From: Bog-756 sp963737625
GTDB taxonomy: Bacteria; Actinomycetota; Acidimicrobiia; Acidimicrobiales; RAAP-2
DNA: 64,000 nt
Assembly: GCA_963737625.1 (NCBI GenBank)
Contig: CAVTTK010000002.1
Span: forward strand, 434,001-498,000
Direction: 5' to 3'
Part shown: positions 17,597 through 26,188 of the stretch, piece by piece
Layout of the letters: every line of letters starts with the position of its first letter
How positions within the stretch are numbered: the first letter of the stretch is position 1
Program-made: the position numbers and the translations under genes
Notes under the pieces: generated by a model
Seen by the model: the letters and a program-made list of their open reading frames with translations, nothing else
What the model was told of the DNA's origin: nothing
Databases searched by the model: none

Positions 17597-19372
17597 TCAC
17601 CCCCGGGGTGGGGCGGGCGTCGGTGCGTAGGCGCCGACGATTCCGGCGGCCACCACCTCGACCAGATGCCGGCGCTGGGACATCACCCAAGAGGCGTGGT
17701 TCAGCTCGCCCAGCAATTCGAGGGTGAAGCCGGGGAGGGACCTCAGCCGCTCCATCTGCCGTTCCGAGCCCAACGAGAGCACGACGAAGTCCGACGGACC
17801 GGCGACCAGATGGGTCTCCACCGACTGACCGACGAGGTACTCGAGGGAACCCACGCCGGTCTGCACGAGCACAGCGCTCGCCACCGGTCCCCACACCCAC
17901 GACGGAATCCACGGGTGGCGCTTGGCGATGGCGGCCGGCCATGTGCCGTCGGCCAGGGAGTCGGCCCCGCGGGCTGCCGCGGTCGAGCCTCGCTTCCGCC
18001 CGTACCAGGTCAACAGGGGAGCCAGGGCGCGCACCAGCCATGGCCGGGTCGCCTGCCGGGCCCGTCGTGAGGCCGACCCCGGGGGCTCGGGTGGAAGGAA
18101 CGAGAACACCGGGTTGATCAGGCACACGCCTCGCGGTGGGTGCACCATGGCCTGCTCGACCACCTGATACGCCCCGGAGCAGAATCCGACGAGGACGACG
18201 TCGGAGGGATCGTCGGGGTTGAGGCCGACCATGGCCTGGTAGACGTCATCGATGGCCTCGGGGGCACGGGGGACGTGCAACTGCTGGCCCGGCCGCGCGC
18301 CGCTGTCACCGTTGCCACTGAGGTCGAAGCGGAGCACCCGGATACCGGCCGGGGCCAGCGTGCGGGCCAGGTCCACCCAGATCCTGGCCTGCCCGATGTG
18401 ATGGGTGTTGCCCTCGTTGACCAGCACGACGGCGGGCCCCACCGCTGCGGTCGTGGGCTCCGAGACGATACCGAACAGGCCCAGTGGACCCAACGCCACG
18501 GTGTGCTCCTCCACCGGGCTTCCCGCCTCACTGTGGCCGACGACGGCCGTCGTCCTGGCGGGGGCGGTCACCGTCACCGGTGGGCCGTCCAGGGTCGAGC
18601 TGAACCAGTCGGCCAGGCGGCGGATCGTGCTCTCGGGTGGCTCCTGGCTGTTCGAGTCGAGGAGCCGATCCTGGCCGGTGGCCTCCTGCCACTCCACTTC
18701 GGTTCCCTCCAGTCGACGGACCAGGGCCCGTGGTCGGGAGAGGTCGGGAGCCACGAGCGCCAGAGTCCGACGGGCCAGCGTGCCGGGAATGCCCTTCAGA
18801 TCCAGGTCCGCGAGAGCCTTGACCGTGGCCGGCTCGAATCGGAGCCCCGGGGCTTCGACCGCCTCGTCGGCCGGGTCGCCCCCCGTCTCGCTGAGCAGTC
18901 GAAGGAACCGCTGCTCGCGCAGGAATGACTTGCCGGAGAGACACGGATCCCACAGGGCGAGGGCATCCACACCTCCCCGGCGGGCCGCCTCGTGGGCGGC
19001 GAACAGGCCGCCCATCCGTATCCCGGCCAGCCCGAGGGCCGTGACGCCGGTGGAGGCCACGAGGTCGACGGCCTGGGTCAGGCTGGCCAGCCAGGCGTCG
19101 AGGCGGTCGGGATCGGTCTCCAGGCCGCTGGAGTCACCGGTTCCGTCGTAGTCGAACCGCAGGACGGCGATACCCCGATCGGCAATCGCCTCGGCCACCA
19201 GACGGTAGGTGAAGTAGGTGCAGGTGGCTTCGATACCGAGGGGCTGGGCCAGCACCACGCCGCCCCGGGCACGTCCGTCGGCCGGGAGGTGGAGCCACCC
19301 GAACAGCGGCCGGTCGTCGGGACCGAACCAGAGCGGGGTGGCTCGCGATGGGGTCTGGGTTGGCGCCGTCAC
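17597..19372 (-). CDS. Tandem alpha/beta-hydrolase protein
   Basis: 591 residues made of two alpha/beta-hydrolase domains. Domain 1 (~1-250) opens with GVVLAQPLGIEATCTYFTYR and VLRFDYDGTGDSSG, but the nucleophile elbow is GIRMGG, with Arg where Ser is expected. Domain 2 (~285-590) has VLVNEGNTHHIG, VLRFDLSGNGDSG and the elbow GFCSGA, giving a cysteine nucleophile. A late LNHASW could supply the histidine. The Arg elbow is known to me from hydrolase-like proteins of exopolysaccharide clusters, so domain 1 may be non-catalytic. GTG start with AAAGGAG upstream. A role in acyl removal or transfer on the polysaccharide is inferred. Confidence 0.82.
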   Translation of the reverse strand: MTAPTQTPSRATPLWFGPDDRPLFGWLHLPADGRARGGVVLAQPLGIEATCTYFTYRLVAEAIADRGIAVLRFDYDGTGDSSGLETDPDRLDAWLASLTQAVDLVASTGVTALGLAGIRMGGLFAAHEAARRGGVDALALWDPCLSGKSFLREQRFLRLLSETGGDPADEAVEAPGLRFEPATVKALADLDLKGIPGTLARRTLALVAPDLSRPRALVRRLEGTEVEWQEATGQDRLLDSNSQEPPESTIRRLADWFSSTLDGPPVTVTAPARTTAVVGHSEAGSPVEEHTVALGPLGLFGIVSEPTTAAVGPAVVLVNEGNTHHIGQARIWVDLARTLAPAGIRVLRFDLSGNGDSGARPGQQLHVPRAPEAIDDVYQAMVGLNPDDPSDVVLVGFCSGAYQVVEQAMVHPPRGVCLINPVFSFLPPEPPGSASRRARQATRPWLVRALAPLLTWYGRKRGSTAAARGADSLADGTWPAAIAKRHPWIPSWVWGPVASAVLVQTGVGSLEYLVGQSVETHLVAGPSDFVVLSLGSERQMERLRSLPGFTLELLGELNHASWVMSQRRHLVEVVAAGIVGAYAPTPAPPRG

Positions 19373-19595
19373 CGCTACTCCTTTCCCCTCTGGTCCCGGC
19401 CGGGAGCCGGGTCCACGTCGTCCTGATCAACCGACCCCCGCCCGGTGGGATCGGGACGGTGCGGCCAGGTCGAACGCCCCCACGGACGTCATGGTCCAGG
19501 GCGTTCCGACCCGGTGAGGTCATCGTCCAGACCGAGGCCATCCTTTAGATCGTCGGCCCCGCTGTGGTGCCGGCGACGGCCCGGTCGGCCAGCGT

Positions 19596-20708
19596 TCAGC
19601 GGGCGGGCGACGACCGGGGTGGGAGGGTGTCGTAGGCGGCGATGGTGGCCTCGGCGACGCGCTCCCAGGTGTAATGCTCGAGCACCCGATCCCGCAGGGC
19701 GGGACGGGGTGGCGAGGCCCAGGCCGACCGGACGGCCGAGAGCACCGACTCTCCGCGAGCGGGATCGCAGTACCAGGCCAGATCTTCGAAGTACTCACGG
19801 GCGTAGCCCCGCGACGTCGAGACGATGCTGCAGCCGCTCAGGGCGGCCTCGAGGGAGACGAGTCCTGTGGTCTCGAACCAGCTCGGTAGTACGTGGACGC
19901 GGGCGCGGCGGTAGAGATCGGCCAGCTCGGACTCGTCGAACGACACATGGAACGTCACCCACCCGGCCCCGGCGTCCTGGCACTGTCGGATGTACCGAGG
20001 GTGATCAGGGTGCGCGTGACCGGCGATCACGAGCGGAAGCCCTGACCCCCGCAGCGCCTCGATCAGACCCAGTTGGTTCTTGTGCGGCTCGATGCGCCCG
20101 ACGTAGAGGACATAGCTCCGCTGGTCGAACGGCTCGACCGACTCCGGGAACCGATCGGGGTCGACGCCGTTGGGGATCGGGACTATGGGTGTCGACACGC
20201 CGAAGTCGCGTCGGATGGAGTCGCCCTCGCCCACGGCGTTGGGGAGGAGGAGATCAGCGGCCTCGAATTGGGCCAGGTCTCGGACGTCCTCGGTGATCCA
20301 CTGCAGGCAGGCTTCGGTCAATGCGGTCCGTCCCTGCCAGCAGCTGCGGGCGAACTGGGCCGACCGGACGATCCGTCCGGCCAGGGCCCGGGCCGAGGTG
20401 GGCCGACCCGGGCCGCCGTCCTGGCGGTAGGAACGCTCCCAGTAGATGGTGGAGAGGGCCACGGGCACACCCCGACGGTGCCAATGGCGGATGTGGTCGG
20501 CCGAGAGTCCGAACCCGTGCACCAAGTCCACCTCGGTGGTCGGCGGAGCGTCGGTGAGGTCGGTGACCACATCGAGGCCCGCCTCGGCGAGGGCGCCCGC
20601 CGTCTTCTCGAACTGCACCACGTGACCCCCGAGCACCCGCCGACCCCCGGGCATCCAGAACAGGACGCGCCTCGGGACGGCCGGTCGGCTGACGGGTGAG
20701 CTGGTCAA
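19596..20708 (-). CDS. Glycosyltransferase family 4
   Basis: About 370 residues from TTG 20708. The frame stays open up to 20846 but that extra part is Arg/Ser-rich and overlaps the next gene, so I set it aside. GT4 hallmarks: PGGRRVLGGHVVQFEKTAGA in the acceptor domain, PIPNGVDPDRFPES, YVLYVGRIEPHKNQLGLIEA and SWFETTGLVSLEAALSGCSI, which contains the E-x7-E donor-sugar motif. Retaining transferases of this family use NDP-sugars at the inner membrane face. Belongs to the polysaccharide island together with the neighbouring GT2 gene. Confidence 0.9.
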   Translation of the reverse strand: MTSSPVSRPAVPRRVLFWMPGGRRVLGGHVVQFEKTAGALAEAGLDVVTDLTDAPPTTEVDLVHGFGLSADHIRHWHRRGVPVALSTIYWERSYRQDGGPGRPTSARALAGRIVRSAQFARSCWQGRTALTEACLQWITEDVRDLAQFEAADLLLPNAVGEGDSIRRDFGVSTPIVPIPNGVDPDRFPESVEPFDQRSYVLYVGRIEPHKNQLGLIEALRGSGLPLVIAGHAHPDHPRYIRQCQDAGAGWVTFHVSFDESELADLYRRARVHVLPSWFETTGLVSLEAALSGCSIVSTSRGYAREYFEDLAWYCDPARGESVLSAVRSAWASPPRPALRDRVLEHYTWERVAEATIAAYDTLPPRSSPAR

Positions 20709-20784
20709 GTGCTCACACCGCGGACAGTCCTGCTGCGACCACCTGGGAACACCGTGCCCGTGCCGGCGGGACCAGCGGCTCCGC

Positions 20785-21744
20785 TCACCGCACGGTCCGG
20801 GTTTCGGCACTCCAGTGATGGGCCGTAGGACTGAGGTTGTCCGCATAGTTCGGCGTTCTGGGCTTCTCCTTGATCAGGTTGGCGCAGAAGCTGTGGTTGA
20901 ACCACAGGCCGTACTCGTGCTCGCTGATCGAACCCTCGTCGCGGGGATGTCGGTGGCGCATCCAGGCCAGGCGGGCCTTGGCCCGGAGGTACCGGACGTG
21001 CAGCAGGTTGAGGTCATCGTGGAGCCAGTGGTGCCAGAGGTAGGCGTGGCTCGACCCGTTGTTCTGGGCCAGGCGCTTCATCGACTCGTAGTTGAGCCTG
21101 TCTGCGGACAGGTGGTGCTCGACCGGGGGTCCGGTGCATCCCACCAGCCGATGTCCTTCGGCTTTCAGCCGGAGGTTGAACATCACGTCGTCGGCGAAGC
21201 CACGGGCGCCCGGTCCCAGCTCCTCGTCGAAACCGATCGATCGGGTGGCCTCGGTCGACGCGGCCATATTGGCACCGACCATGCCCGGCTGGTCGCCGGA
21301 GACGTCTAGGAGCTCGGCAAGATTGCTGCGCAGGTACGGGGTGAGCCACGGTCGGTCGAGGTGGGCGGCCAGCCTCACCTTGCCGCAGACGGCATCCGCC
21401 CCGCCGTCGAGGATGGGCATGGCCATCTCGTCCACCCAGGTCTCGGGGACGTGGACGTCGTCGTCCGTGAAGACGATGACACGTCCACGGACCTCCTCCA
21501 GAGAGCGATTGACGGCGCCCGACTTCCCGGGAACCGCGTCATGGTGCAGGCGGAGGACAGGCCATTCGGACATGAACTCCTCGACCACCCGTTCGGTATG
21601 GTCGACCGAGCCGTTGTCCACGAGCAGAACCTCGGCCTCACAGCTGGCCCGGCTGGCCGCCTGGAGGACGCTGGTCAGGCTGGCGACCAGATGATCGGCG
21701 CGATCGCGCGTGGCAATCAGGACGGTGACATCCGGCTCGGCCAT
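20785..21744 (-). CDS. Glycosyltransferase family 2
   Basis: 319 residues from ATG 21744. GT-A features are clear: VTVLIATRDRADHLVASLTS, VLLVDNGSVDHTERVV and the metal-binding VIVFTDDDVHVPETWVDEM. The ADDVMFNLRLKAEGHRLV segment is the acceptor/catalytic ED-type motif. Two phenomena support the start: the DNA upstream carries TATGCT six bases away, and longer in-frame extensions are low complexity. It lies divergent to the PAP2 gene. Likely adds one sugar to the polysaccharide; donor unknown. Confidence 0.9.
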   Translation of the reverse strand: MAEPDVTVLIATRDRADHLVASLTSVLQAASRASCEAEVLLVDNGSVDHTERVVEEFMSEWPVLRLHHDAVPGKSGAVNRSLEEVRGRVIVFTDDDVHVPETWVDEMAMPILDGGADAVCGKVRLAAHLDRPWLTPYLRSNLAELLDVSGDQPGMVGANMAASTEATRSIGFDEELGPGARGFADDVMFNLRLKAEGHRLVGCTGPPVEHHLSADRLNYESMKRLAQNNGSSHAYLWHHWLHDDLNLLHVRYLRAKARLAWMRHRHPRDEGSISEHEYGLWFNHSFCANLIKEKPRTPNYADNLSPTAHHWSAETRTVR

Positions 21745-21750
21745 CGGGTC

Positions 21751-21756
21751 AGCATA
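21751..21756 (-). promoter_or_regulatory. Candidate -10 box, leaderless layout
   Basis: On the minus strand TATGCT ends 6 bases before the ATG at 21744, so transcription should start at or within a base or two of the start codon. Confidence 0.45.
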
Positions 21757-21832
21757 CTGAGCGACGTCGCGATGACCGGTGCTTGACGCCCGGCGACCTA
21801 CCGCCGCGTACCCCGCCGTTAGCCTTGGGTAC

Positions 21833-22531
21833 GTGGAACCTCCGCGGCCCAGAGCTCTGCCGTCGGTGACCGCGGAGGCACTGGGTTCCGGACTCGACGG
21901 CGGTGACGCCGACGCCACTCGCCACCGCCCTCGCCGCGAGATCGCCACCGCCCTCCTCCTGCTGCTCGCCACGGCCATCGGAGGTGTGTGCGTCGCCCAC
22001 GGGAGCCAACCGTCGGTGGTGGATCGGTGGGTCCCCAGCTTCCTGTCGTCCGGTCACCGCTCCGTGGTGACCGATGTGACTTCGATGCGCTACCCGCTGG
22101 TGATCGTCGTCGGGGCCGTGGCGACGGCGTGTATGGCGTTCCCGAGGGACAGGATCACCGCCCTGGCCTGTCTGGTCGGACCGCCGATGGCCCTGCTGAC
22201 GTCGGAACTGGTGATCAAGCACGCGGTGGATCGGACCCTGGGCTCCGGTCTGTCCTACCCCTCCGGGTCGACGGTCGGGGCGGCGGCCCTGGGCACGGCC
22301 CTCGTCTTGGCTGTTCCCCGCCGAGTGCGCACGGCCGCCATCGTGGTGGCCTCGGTCTACGCCCTCTGGATGGCCCTCGCCGTGGTGTCGCTGCAGTGGC
22401 ACTATCCCACCGACGCCGTGGCCGGCCTGGCCTACGGCGTCGGCGTGGTGCTGCTGGTGGACGGCTCGCTGCGGATGAGCACCGAGGCCCTGGCCGGGCG
22501 GGCGAACCAGGCGGCCTCAGGCCGGGGGTGA
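21833..22531 (+). CDS. PAP2-family membrane phosphatase
   Basis: 232 residues with about six hydrophobic helices. The three PAP2 motifs are recognisable but varied: KHAVDRTL (KxxxxxxRP element, without the Pro), YPSGSTVGAA (PSGH with Ser in place of His) and LQWHYPTDAVAG (the catalytic His and Asp of motif 3). Family members remove phosphate from lipid phosphates such as undecaprenyl diphosphate, which would recycle the carrier used by the island's glycosyltransferases. The altered motif 2 could weaken or alter catalysis. GTG start. Converges with, and overlaps by 15 bases, the next gene. Confidence 0.8.
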   Translation: MEPPRPRALPSVTAEALGSGLDGGDADATRHRPRREIATALLLLLATAIGGVCVAHGSQPSVVDRWVPSFLSSGHRSVVTDVTSMRYPLVIVVGAVATACMAFPRDRITALACLVGPPMALLTSELVIKHAVDRTLGSGLSYPSGSTVGAAALGTALVLAVPRRVRTAAIVVASVYALWMALAVVSLQWHYPTDAVAGLAYGVGVVLLVDGSLRMSTEALAGRANQAASGRG

Positions 22532-22966
22532 CGACCCCTCGGGCGGCTCGGGTCGCGGCCTCCGGATGATGGCTACGGTGTCCGCCGGGTTGTCTGGGTC
22601 GAAGTGCAGGTCGATGGCCCGATCGGGGTCGTGGGGCTCGCCCGAGGCCTCGATGACGAAGGCTGGTTCCTGGCGGGGGAGCTGGAGGGCCTGCTGCAGG
22701 CCGACGGCGATGCCGGTCATGACCGCACCGGTGGCGGACCGTTTCATCCAGTTGTTGAAGCGGAGGGGATCCCGGACCTCCGACCCGTCCTCGGGCGGGT
22801 CGGAGTCGCCGTCGGCGGCTTCTTCGGGAAGTTCTTCTGGCTCCGCCCCTTCGGCCTCACCGGATGCATGGGGATCGGCGGGCATCTCCTCGTCGGCGGG
22901 ACCGGTGCCGGCATCGGTCCCGGCCCCCTCGTCCTCGACCGGCGGCGGCCCCGTGTCGTGCTCCAC
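22517..22966 (-). CDS. Acidic hypothetical protein
   Basis: About 149 residues. The N-terminal half is strongly acidic and proline-rich (PADEEMPADPHASGEAEGAE and onward). The C-terminal half looks folded: LRFNNWMKRSATGAVMTGIA with a short hydrophobic helix, then VIEASGEPHDPDRAIDLHFD. I do not recognise a named family. I chose GTG 22966 because a -10 box TACCGT ends 7 bases upstream; GTG 22975 is also in frame. A longer open frame upstream is only the shadow of the DtxR gene. Faces the DtxR gene divergently. Confidence 0.7.
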   Translation of the reverse strand: MEHDTGPPPVEDEGAGTDAGTGPADEEMPADPHASGEAEGAEPEELPEEAADGDSDPPEDGSEVRDPLRFNNWMKRSATGAVMTGIAVGLQQALQLPRQEPAFVIEASGEPHDPDRAIDLHFDPDNPADTVAIIRRPRPEPPEGSSPPA

Positions 22967-22973
22967 GACGTCC

Positions 22974-22979
22974 ACGGTA
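22974..22979 (-). promoter_or_regulatory. Candidate -10 box, leaderless layout
   Basis: Minus-strand TACCGT ends 7 bases before the GTG at 22966. It helped decide the start of the acidic hypothetical protein. Confidence 0.4.
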
Positions 22980-23059
22980 CCCCCCGAACGGCTCAGGACC
23001 GCCCGGCTCCCTCCGGTCCCCGGCCGTGACGGCCTGAACCCCCGACCCCGTCGTTGCCT

Positions 23060-23065
23060 TAGGAT
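23060..23065 (+). promoter_or_regulatory. Candidate -10 box of DtxR-family gene
   Basis: TAGGAT ends 6 bases before the GTG at 23072, the same leaderless layout as several other genes here. Confidence 0.45.
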
Positions 23066-23071
23066 CGACCC

Positions 23072-23731
23072 GTGCTTGACCGCTTCCACCCTCCGGTCGA
23101 GGAGTACCTCGAGACCATCTTCGCCCTGGAGGAAGAGGGAATCCCCGTCATCCAGGCCCGCCTGGCCGAACGGCTGGACAAGGCCGCCCCGTCCGTGTCC
23201 GAGATGCTGGACCGGTTGGAGGCCGACGACCTCATCGTGCGCAGTGCCCGGCAGATCGCCATGACTTCCAAGGGCGCCGCCCTGGCCGAAGGCGTGGTGC
23301 GCAAGCACCGCCTGGCCGAGCGGCTGTTGGTGGACATCATTGGCCTCGACTGGGACAAGGCCCATCTCGAGGCCGGACGCTGGGAGCACGTCATCTCCGA
23401 CGATGTCGAGGAACGCCTGGTCGTGCTGTTGGGAAATCCCACCACCTGTCCCCACGGCAACCCCATCCCGGGCGTTGATCCCGTGGGACCCGAGCAGCGC
23501 CGCCTGGCCGAGGCTCAGCCGGGCGACCGGATCCGCCTGGAGCGGATCACCGAGAGCGTGGAGCACGAGTCCGATTCGCTCTCCTATCTCGGGGATCACG
23601 GCCTGACCCCGGGCACCACCGCCCTCGTGGGGGCCCGGGCCCCCGACGGCACGCTGACCCTGGTCATGGGGGACGACACCATCGCCCTGGGCCCGGCCAT
23701 GACCGAGCGGATGTTCGTGGCCCCGGCCTGA
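23072..23731 (+). CDS. DtxR/MntR-family metal-dependent repressor
   Basis: 219 residues aligning along the length of DtxR/IdeR: winged helix 1-70 (VEEYLETIFALEEEGIPVIQ; APSVSEMLDRLEADDL), dimer and metal domain (KHRLAERLLVDIIGLDWDKAH; EAGRWEHVISDDVEERL), the PHGNPIPG hallmark, and a C-terminal FeoA/SH3-like domain from ~145. His and Glu of KHRLAE and the H of KAH match DtxR ancillary-site ligands (H79, E83, H98), and EH of RWEH matches E105/H106. However DtxR Met10 corresponds to Glu and Cys102 to Gly here, so the metal site differs. Controls iron or manganese genes in response to the metal ion. Confidence 0.92.
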   Translation: MLDRFHPPVEEYLETIFALEEEGIPVIQARLAERLDKAAPSVSEMLDRLEADDLIVRSARQIAMTSKGAALAEGVVRKHRLAERLLVDIIGLDWDKAHLEAGRWEHVISDDVEERLVVLLGNPTTCPHGNPIPGVDPVGPEQRRLAEAQPGDRIRLERITESVEHESDSLSYLGDHGLTPGTTALVGARAPDGTLTLVMGDDTIALGPAMTERMFVAPA

Positions 23732-23803
23732 CTCGGCGGGCGCCGAAGCGAGCGACCCCACCGTCCGCCGGGCGGCCCGCGGGGCATGAACGGCCGGTAC
23801 CGG

Positions 23804-23830
23804 TCAGCACTCACTAGAGTGGAGTGCCAA
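23804..23830. promoter_or_regulatory. CIRCE element, HrcA operator
   Basis: TCAGCACTC-N9-GAGTGCCAA matches the CIRCE consensus TTAGCACTC-N9-GAGTGCTAA at 16 of 18 arm positions. Its spacer contains the likely -10 box TAGAGT (23815-23820), so bound HrcA would cover the promoter of hrcA-dnaJ. Confidence 0.9.
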
Positions 23831-23884
23831 CACGATGGATCCTGGTCCCGGCTGCTTCCCGTGGCCGACCGGGTTCCGACGTGG

Positions 23885-24961
23885 ATGCGAGCGCCCATGC
23901 CGACCACCGAAGACAGCCGCACCGACGAGCACCACCCTGACCCCGCGGCTCTCGACGCGCGGAAGTCGGCCATCCTCAACGCCGTGGTCACCGAGTACAT
24001 CGCCTCGGCCCAGCCGGTGGGATCCCAGCACGTGGTGGAGTCCGCCGGGGTCAGCGTGTCGTCAGCCACGGTGCGCTCGGACATGGCGGCCTTGGAGCGG
24101 GAGGGCTTCCTGGCCCAGCCCCACACCAGTGCCGGCCGCATCCCCACCGACAAGGGATACCGCTTCTTCGTCGACCACCTGGCTGGCCCGGGATCCCTCG
24201 ATCCGGTCGGTCGCCAACAGGTGCGTCAGTTCTTCGACCATGCCCACGGCGAGATCGAGCTCATGCTGGAACGGACCTCGGGACTCCTGGCCGACCTCAC
24301 CGACTGCACGGCGATGGTCGTCGGCCCTTCCCACGAGTCGGCCGCCATCCGCGCCGTCCAACTGGTGGGCCTGGGTCCCCGCCTGGCCCTCCTGGTGGTG
24401 GTCCTGGCCGACGGCGCGGTCCAGAAGCAGTCGGTGGAATTCGACGAGGACGTAGACGAGGGCCGGCTGGCCGACGCCGCCGCCCGGCTGGCCGCCCACT
24501 CGCTCGGCCTGCCCGTGACCCAGGTGGACGCCGACGCCGACAGCACCGGGGACTCCGCCACCGACGCCGTGGTCTCGGCCGCACTGGCCGGTCTACGGTC
24601 GTTGGGTCAGGCGGACGGCGCCGATCAGCTCTTCGTGGGCGGATCCTCGCGCATGGCGGCCGCCTTCGACGCCGTGGACACCGTGCGCTCCGTGCTGACC
24701 ATCCTGGAGCAGCAGCTGGTGGTGGTCACGCTCCTCCGGGACATCATCGACACCGGCCTGTCGGTGGCCATCGGCACGGAGCACGGGGTGGAGCCGCTGG
24801 CGTCGTGCGCCATCGTGGTCATGCCGGTGTCGGTCGACGGGGCCGAGGCCGGGACGATCGGTCTGCTCGGTCCCACCCGGATGAACTACCCGCTGGCCCT
24901 GGCCGCGGCCCGCGTGGTGGGGGATCGGCTGGGCGAGCGGCTGAGCGAGGCCGGCCGGTGA
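23885..24961 (+). CDS. hrcA: Heat-inducible transcription repressor HrcA
   Basis: About 358 residues. The winged-helix N-terminus is typical: LDARKSAILNAVVTEYIASA, PVGSQHVV, SSATVRSDMAALEREGFL and PHTSAGRIPTDKGYR. The GAF-like and dimer domains follow, ending near GLLGPTRMNYPLALAAARVV. HrcA binds CIRCE and represses chaperone genes until GroEL is busy with unfolded protein. ATG 23885 is used here; ATG 23897 is equally possible and neither has a clear ribosome site. Preceded by a CIRCE element, so autoregulated, and followed by dnaJ. Confidence 0.96.
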   Translation: MRAPMPTTEDSRTDEHHPDPAALDARKSAILNAVVTEYIASAQPVGSQHVVESAGVSVSSATVRSDMAALEREGFLAQPHTSAGRIPTDKGYRFFVDHLAGPGSLDPVGRQQVRQFFDHAHGEIELMLERTSGLLADLTDCTAMVVGPSHESAAIRAVQLVGLGPRLALLVVVLADGAVQKQSVEFDEDVDEGRLADAAARLAAHSLGLPVTQVDADADSTGDSATDAVVSAALAGLRSLGQADGADQLFVGGSSRMAAAFDAVDTVRSVLTILEQQLVVVTLLRDIIDTGLSVAIGTEHGVEPLASCAIVVMPVSVDGAEAGTIGLLGPTRMNYPLALAAARVVGDRLGERLSEAGR

Positions 24962-25043
24962 GTTCTGCTCCGACGAGTGGCCTGTCGATGCATGCCGTAC
25001 CCAGGGGGGCCGTGATGGGGGACCGAGGGAAGGGAACCGGTTC

Positions 25044-26186
25044 GTGACCACCGCCGACCTCTACGAGGTGCTGGGCGTTCGCCGTGACGCCTCCGACGAC
25101 GATCTCAAGCGGGCCTACCGGGCCAAGGCCCGGGAGTTCCACCCCGACGCCAACCAGGGGGACTCGGACACGTCGGAGAAGTTCAAGGAGGTCAGCCTGG
25201 CCTACGAGGTGCTGAAGGATCCGGAGCGCCGGGCCCGCTACGACCGGTTCGGCGCCGAAGGGGTCTTCGGTCCCGCGGCCGGCGGCGGTGCTCCCGGGGA
25301 CCCGTTCGGCGGGGGCCTGGGCGACCTGTTCGACGCCTTCTTCAACGGTATGGGTGGGGCGGGGGGCGGCGGCCGTGGTCGGCGCACCGGTCCTCTGCCC
25401 GGCCCCGACGCCGAGATGGTGCTGCGGGTGAGCTTCCGTGAGGCGGTGTTCGGGGTGCAGCGGGAGGTGGATGTCCAGACCCCGGTGCACTGCGACACCT
25501 GTGAGGGGTCGGGGGCCCGGCCGGGAACCTCACCGGTGCGTTGTCCGGAGTGCCAAGGTGCCGGCGAGCTGCGCCGGGTTCGCCAGTCCATCCTGGGCCA
25601 GGTCATCACCGCCGTCCCGTGCGGTCGCTGCCAGGGCTCAGGGGAGTTCATCGAGAACCCCTGCCCCGATTGCCGGGGCGAGGGCCGGCGAAACGAGTCG
25701 AGGACCCTCACCGTCGACATCCCCGGCGGGGTCGACGAGGGCACCACCCTCCGGTTGGCCGGCCACGGGCCGGCCGGCTTCCGCGGCGGTCCGAACGGCG
25801 CACTGTTCGTCCATCTGACGGTGGAGCCCGACGCGGCCTTCGAGCGGTCCGGAGTCGACCTGCACGCCTCGGTCAACGTTCCCGTGACTCTCGCCGCCCT
25901 GGGGGGGAGCGTCCCCTTCGACACCCTGGACGACGCCCGGGAGATCACCATCGACGCCGGCACCCAGTCGGGAACCGTGCTGCCGCTGAAGGGTCTCGGC
26001 GTACCCAAGATCCGCGGCCGCGGCCGCGGTGATCTCTACGTCCACGTCCAGGTGGACACGCCCACCGGTCTCGACGACGGCCAGCGGGAGCTCCTGGCGG
26101 CGCTGGCCCAAGCGCGTGGCGAGGACCTGGGCCACGCCCCGCAGGGCGAGGGACTCTTCTCGAAGCTGCGCTCCGCCCTCAGCTGA
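25044..26186 (+). CDS. dnaJ: Chaperone protein DnaJ
   Basis: 380 residues, complete domain order: J domain 1-70 with HPD (EFHPDANQG), Gly/Phe-rich linker, zinc-binding domain with four CxxCxGxG repeats (CDTCEGSG, CPECQGAG, CGRCQGSG, CPDCRGEG), and the two C-terminal substrate-binding domains (ALGGSVPFDTLDD; GLGVPKIRGRGRGDLYVHV). Stimulates DnaK ATPase and holds unfolded proteins. GTG start with a GAAGGGAAC-like site. grpE and dnaK are not next to it; the hrcA-dnaJ pair under CIRCE recalls the second DnaJ of actinobacteria. Confidence 0.97.
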   Translation: MTTADLYEVLGVRRDASDDDLKRAYRAKAREFHPDANQGDSDTSEKFKEVSLAYEVLKDPERRARYDRFGAEGVFGPAAGGGAPGDPFGGGLGDLFDAFFNGMGGAGGGGRGRRTGPLPGPDAEMVLRVSFREAVFGVQREVDVQTPVHCDTCEGSGARPGTSPVRCPECQGAGELRRVRQSILGQVITAVPCGRCQGSGEFIENPCPDCRGEGRRNESRTLTVDIPGGVDEGTTLRLAGHGPAGFRGGPNGALFVHLTVEPDAAFERSGVDLHASVNVPVTLAALGGSVPFDTLDDAREITIDAGTQSGTVLPLKGLGVPKIRGRGRGDLYVHVQVDTPTGLDDGQRELLAALAQARGEDLGHAPQGEGLFSKLRSALS

Positions 26187-26188
26187 CC

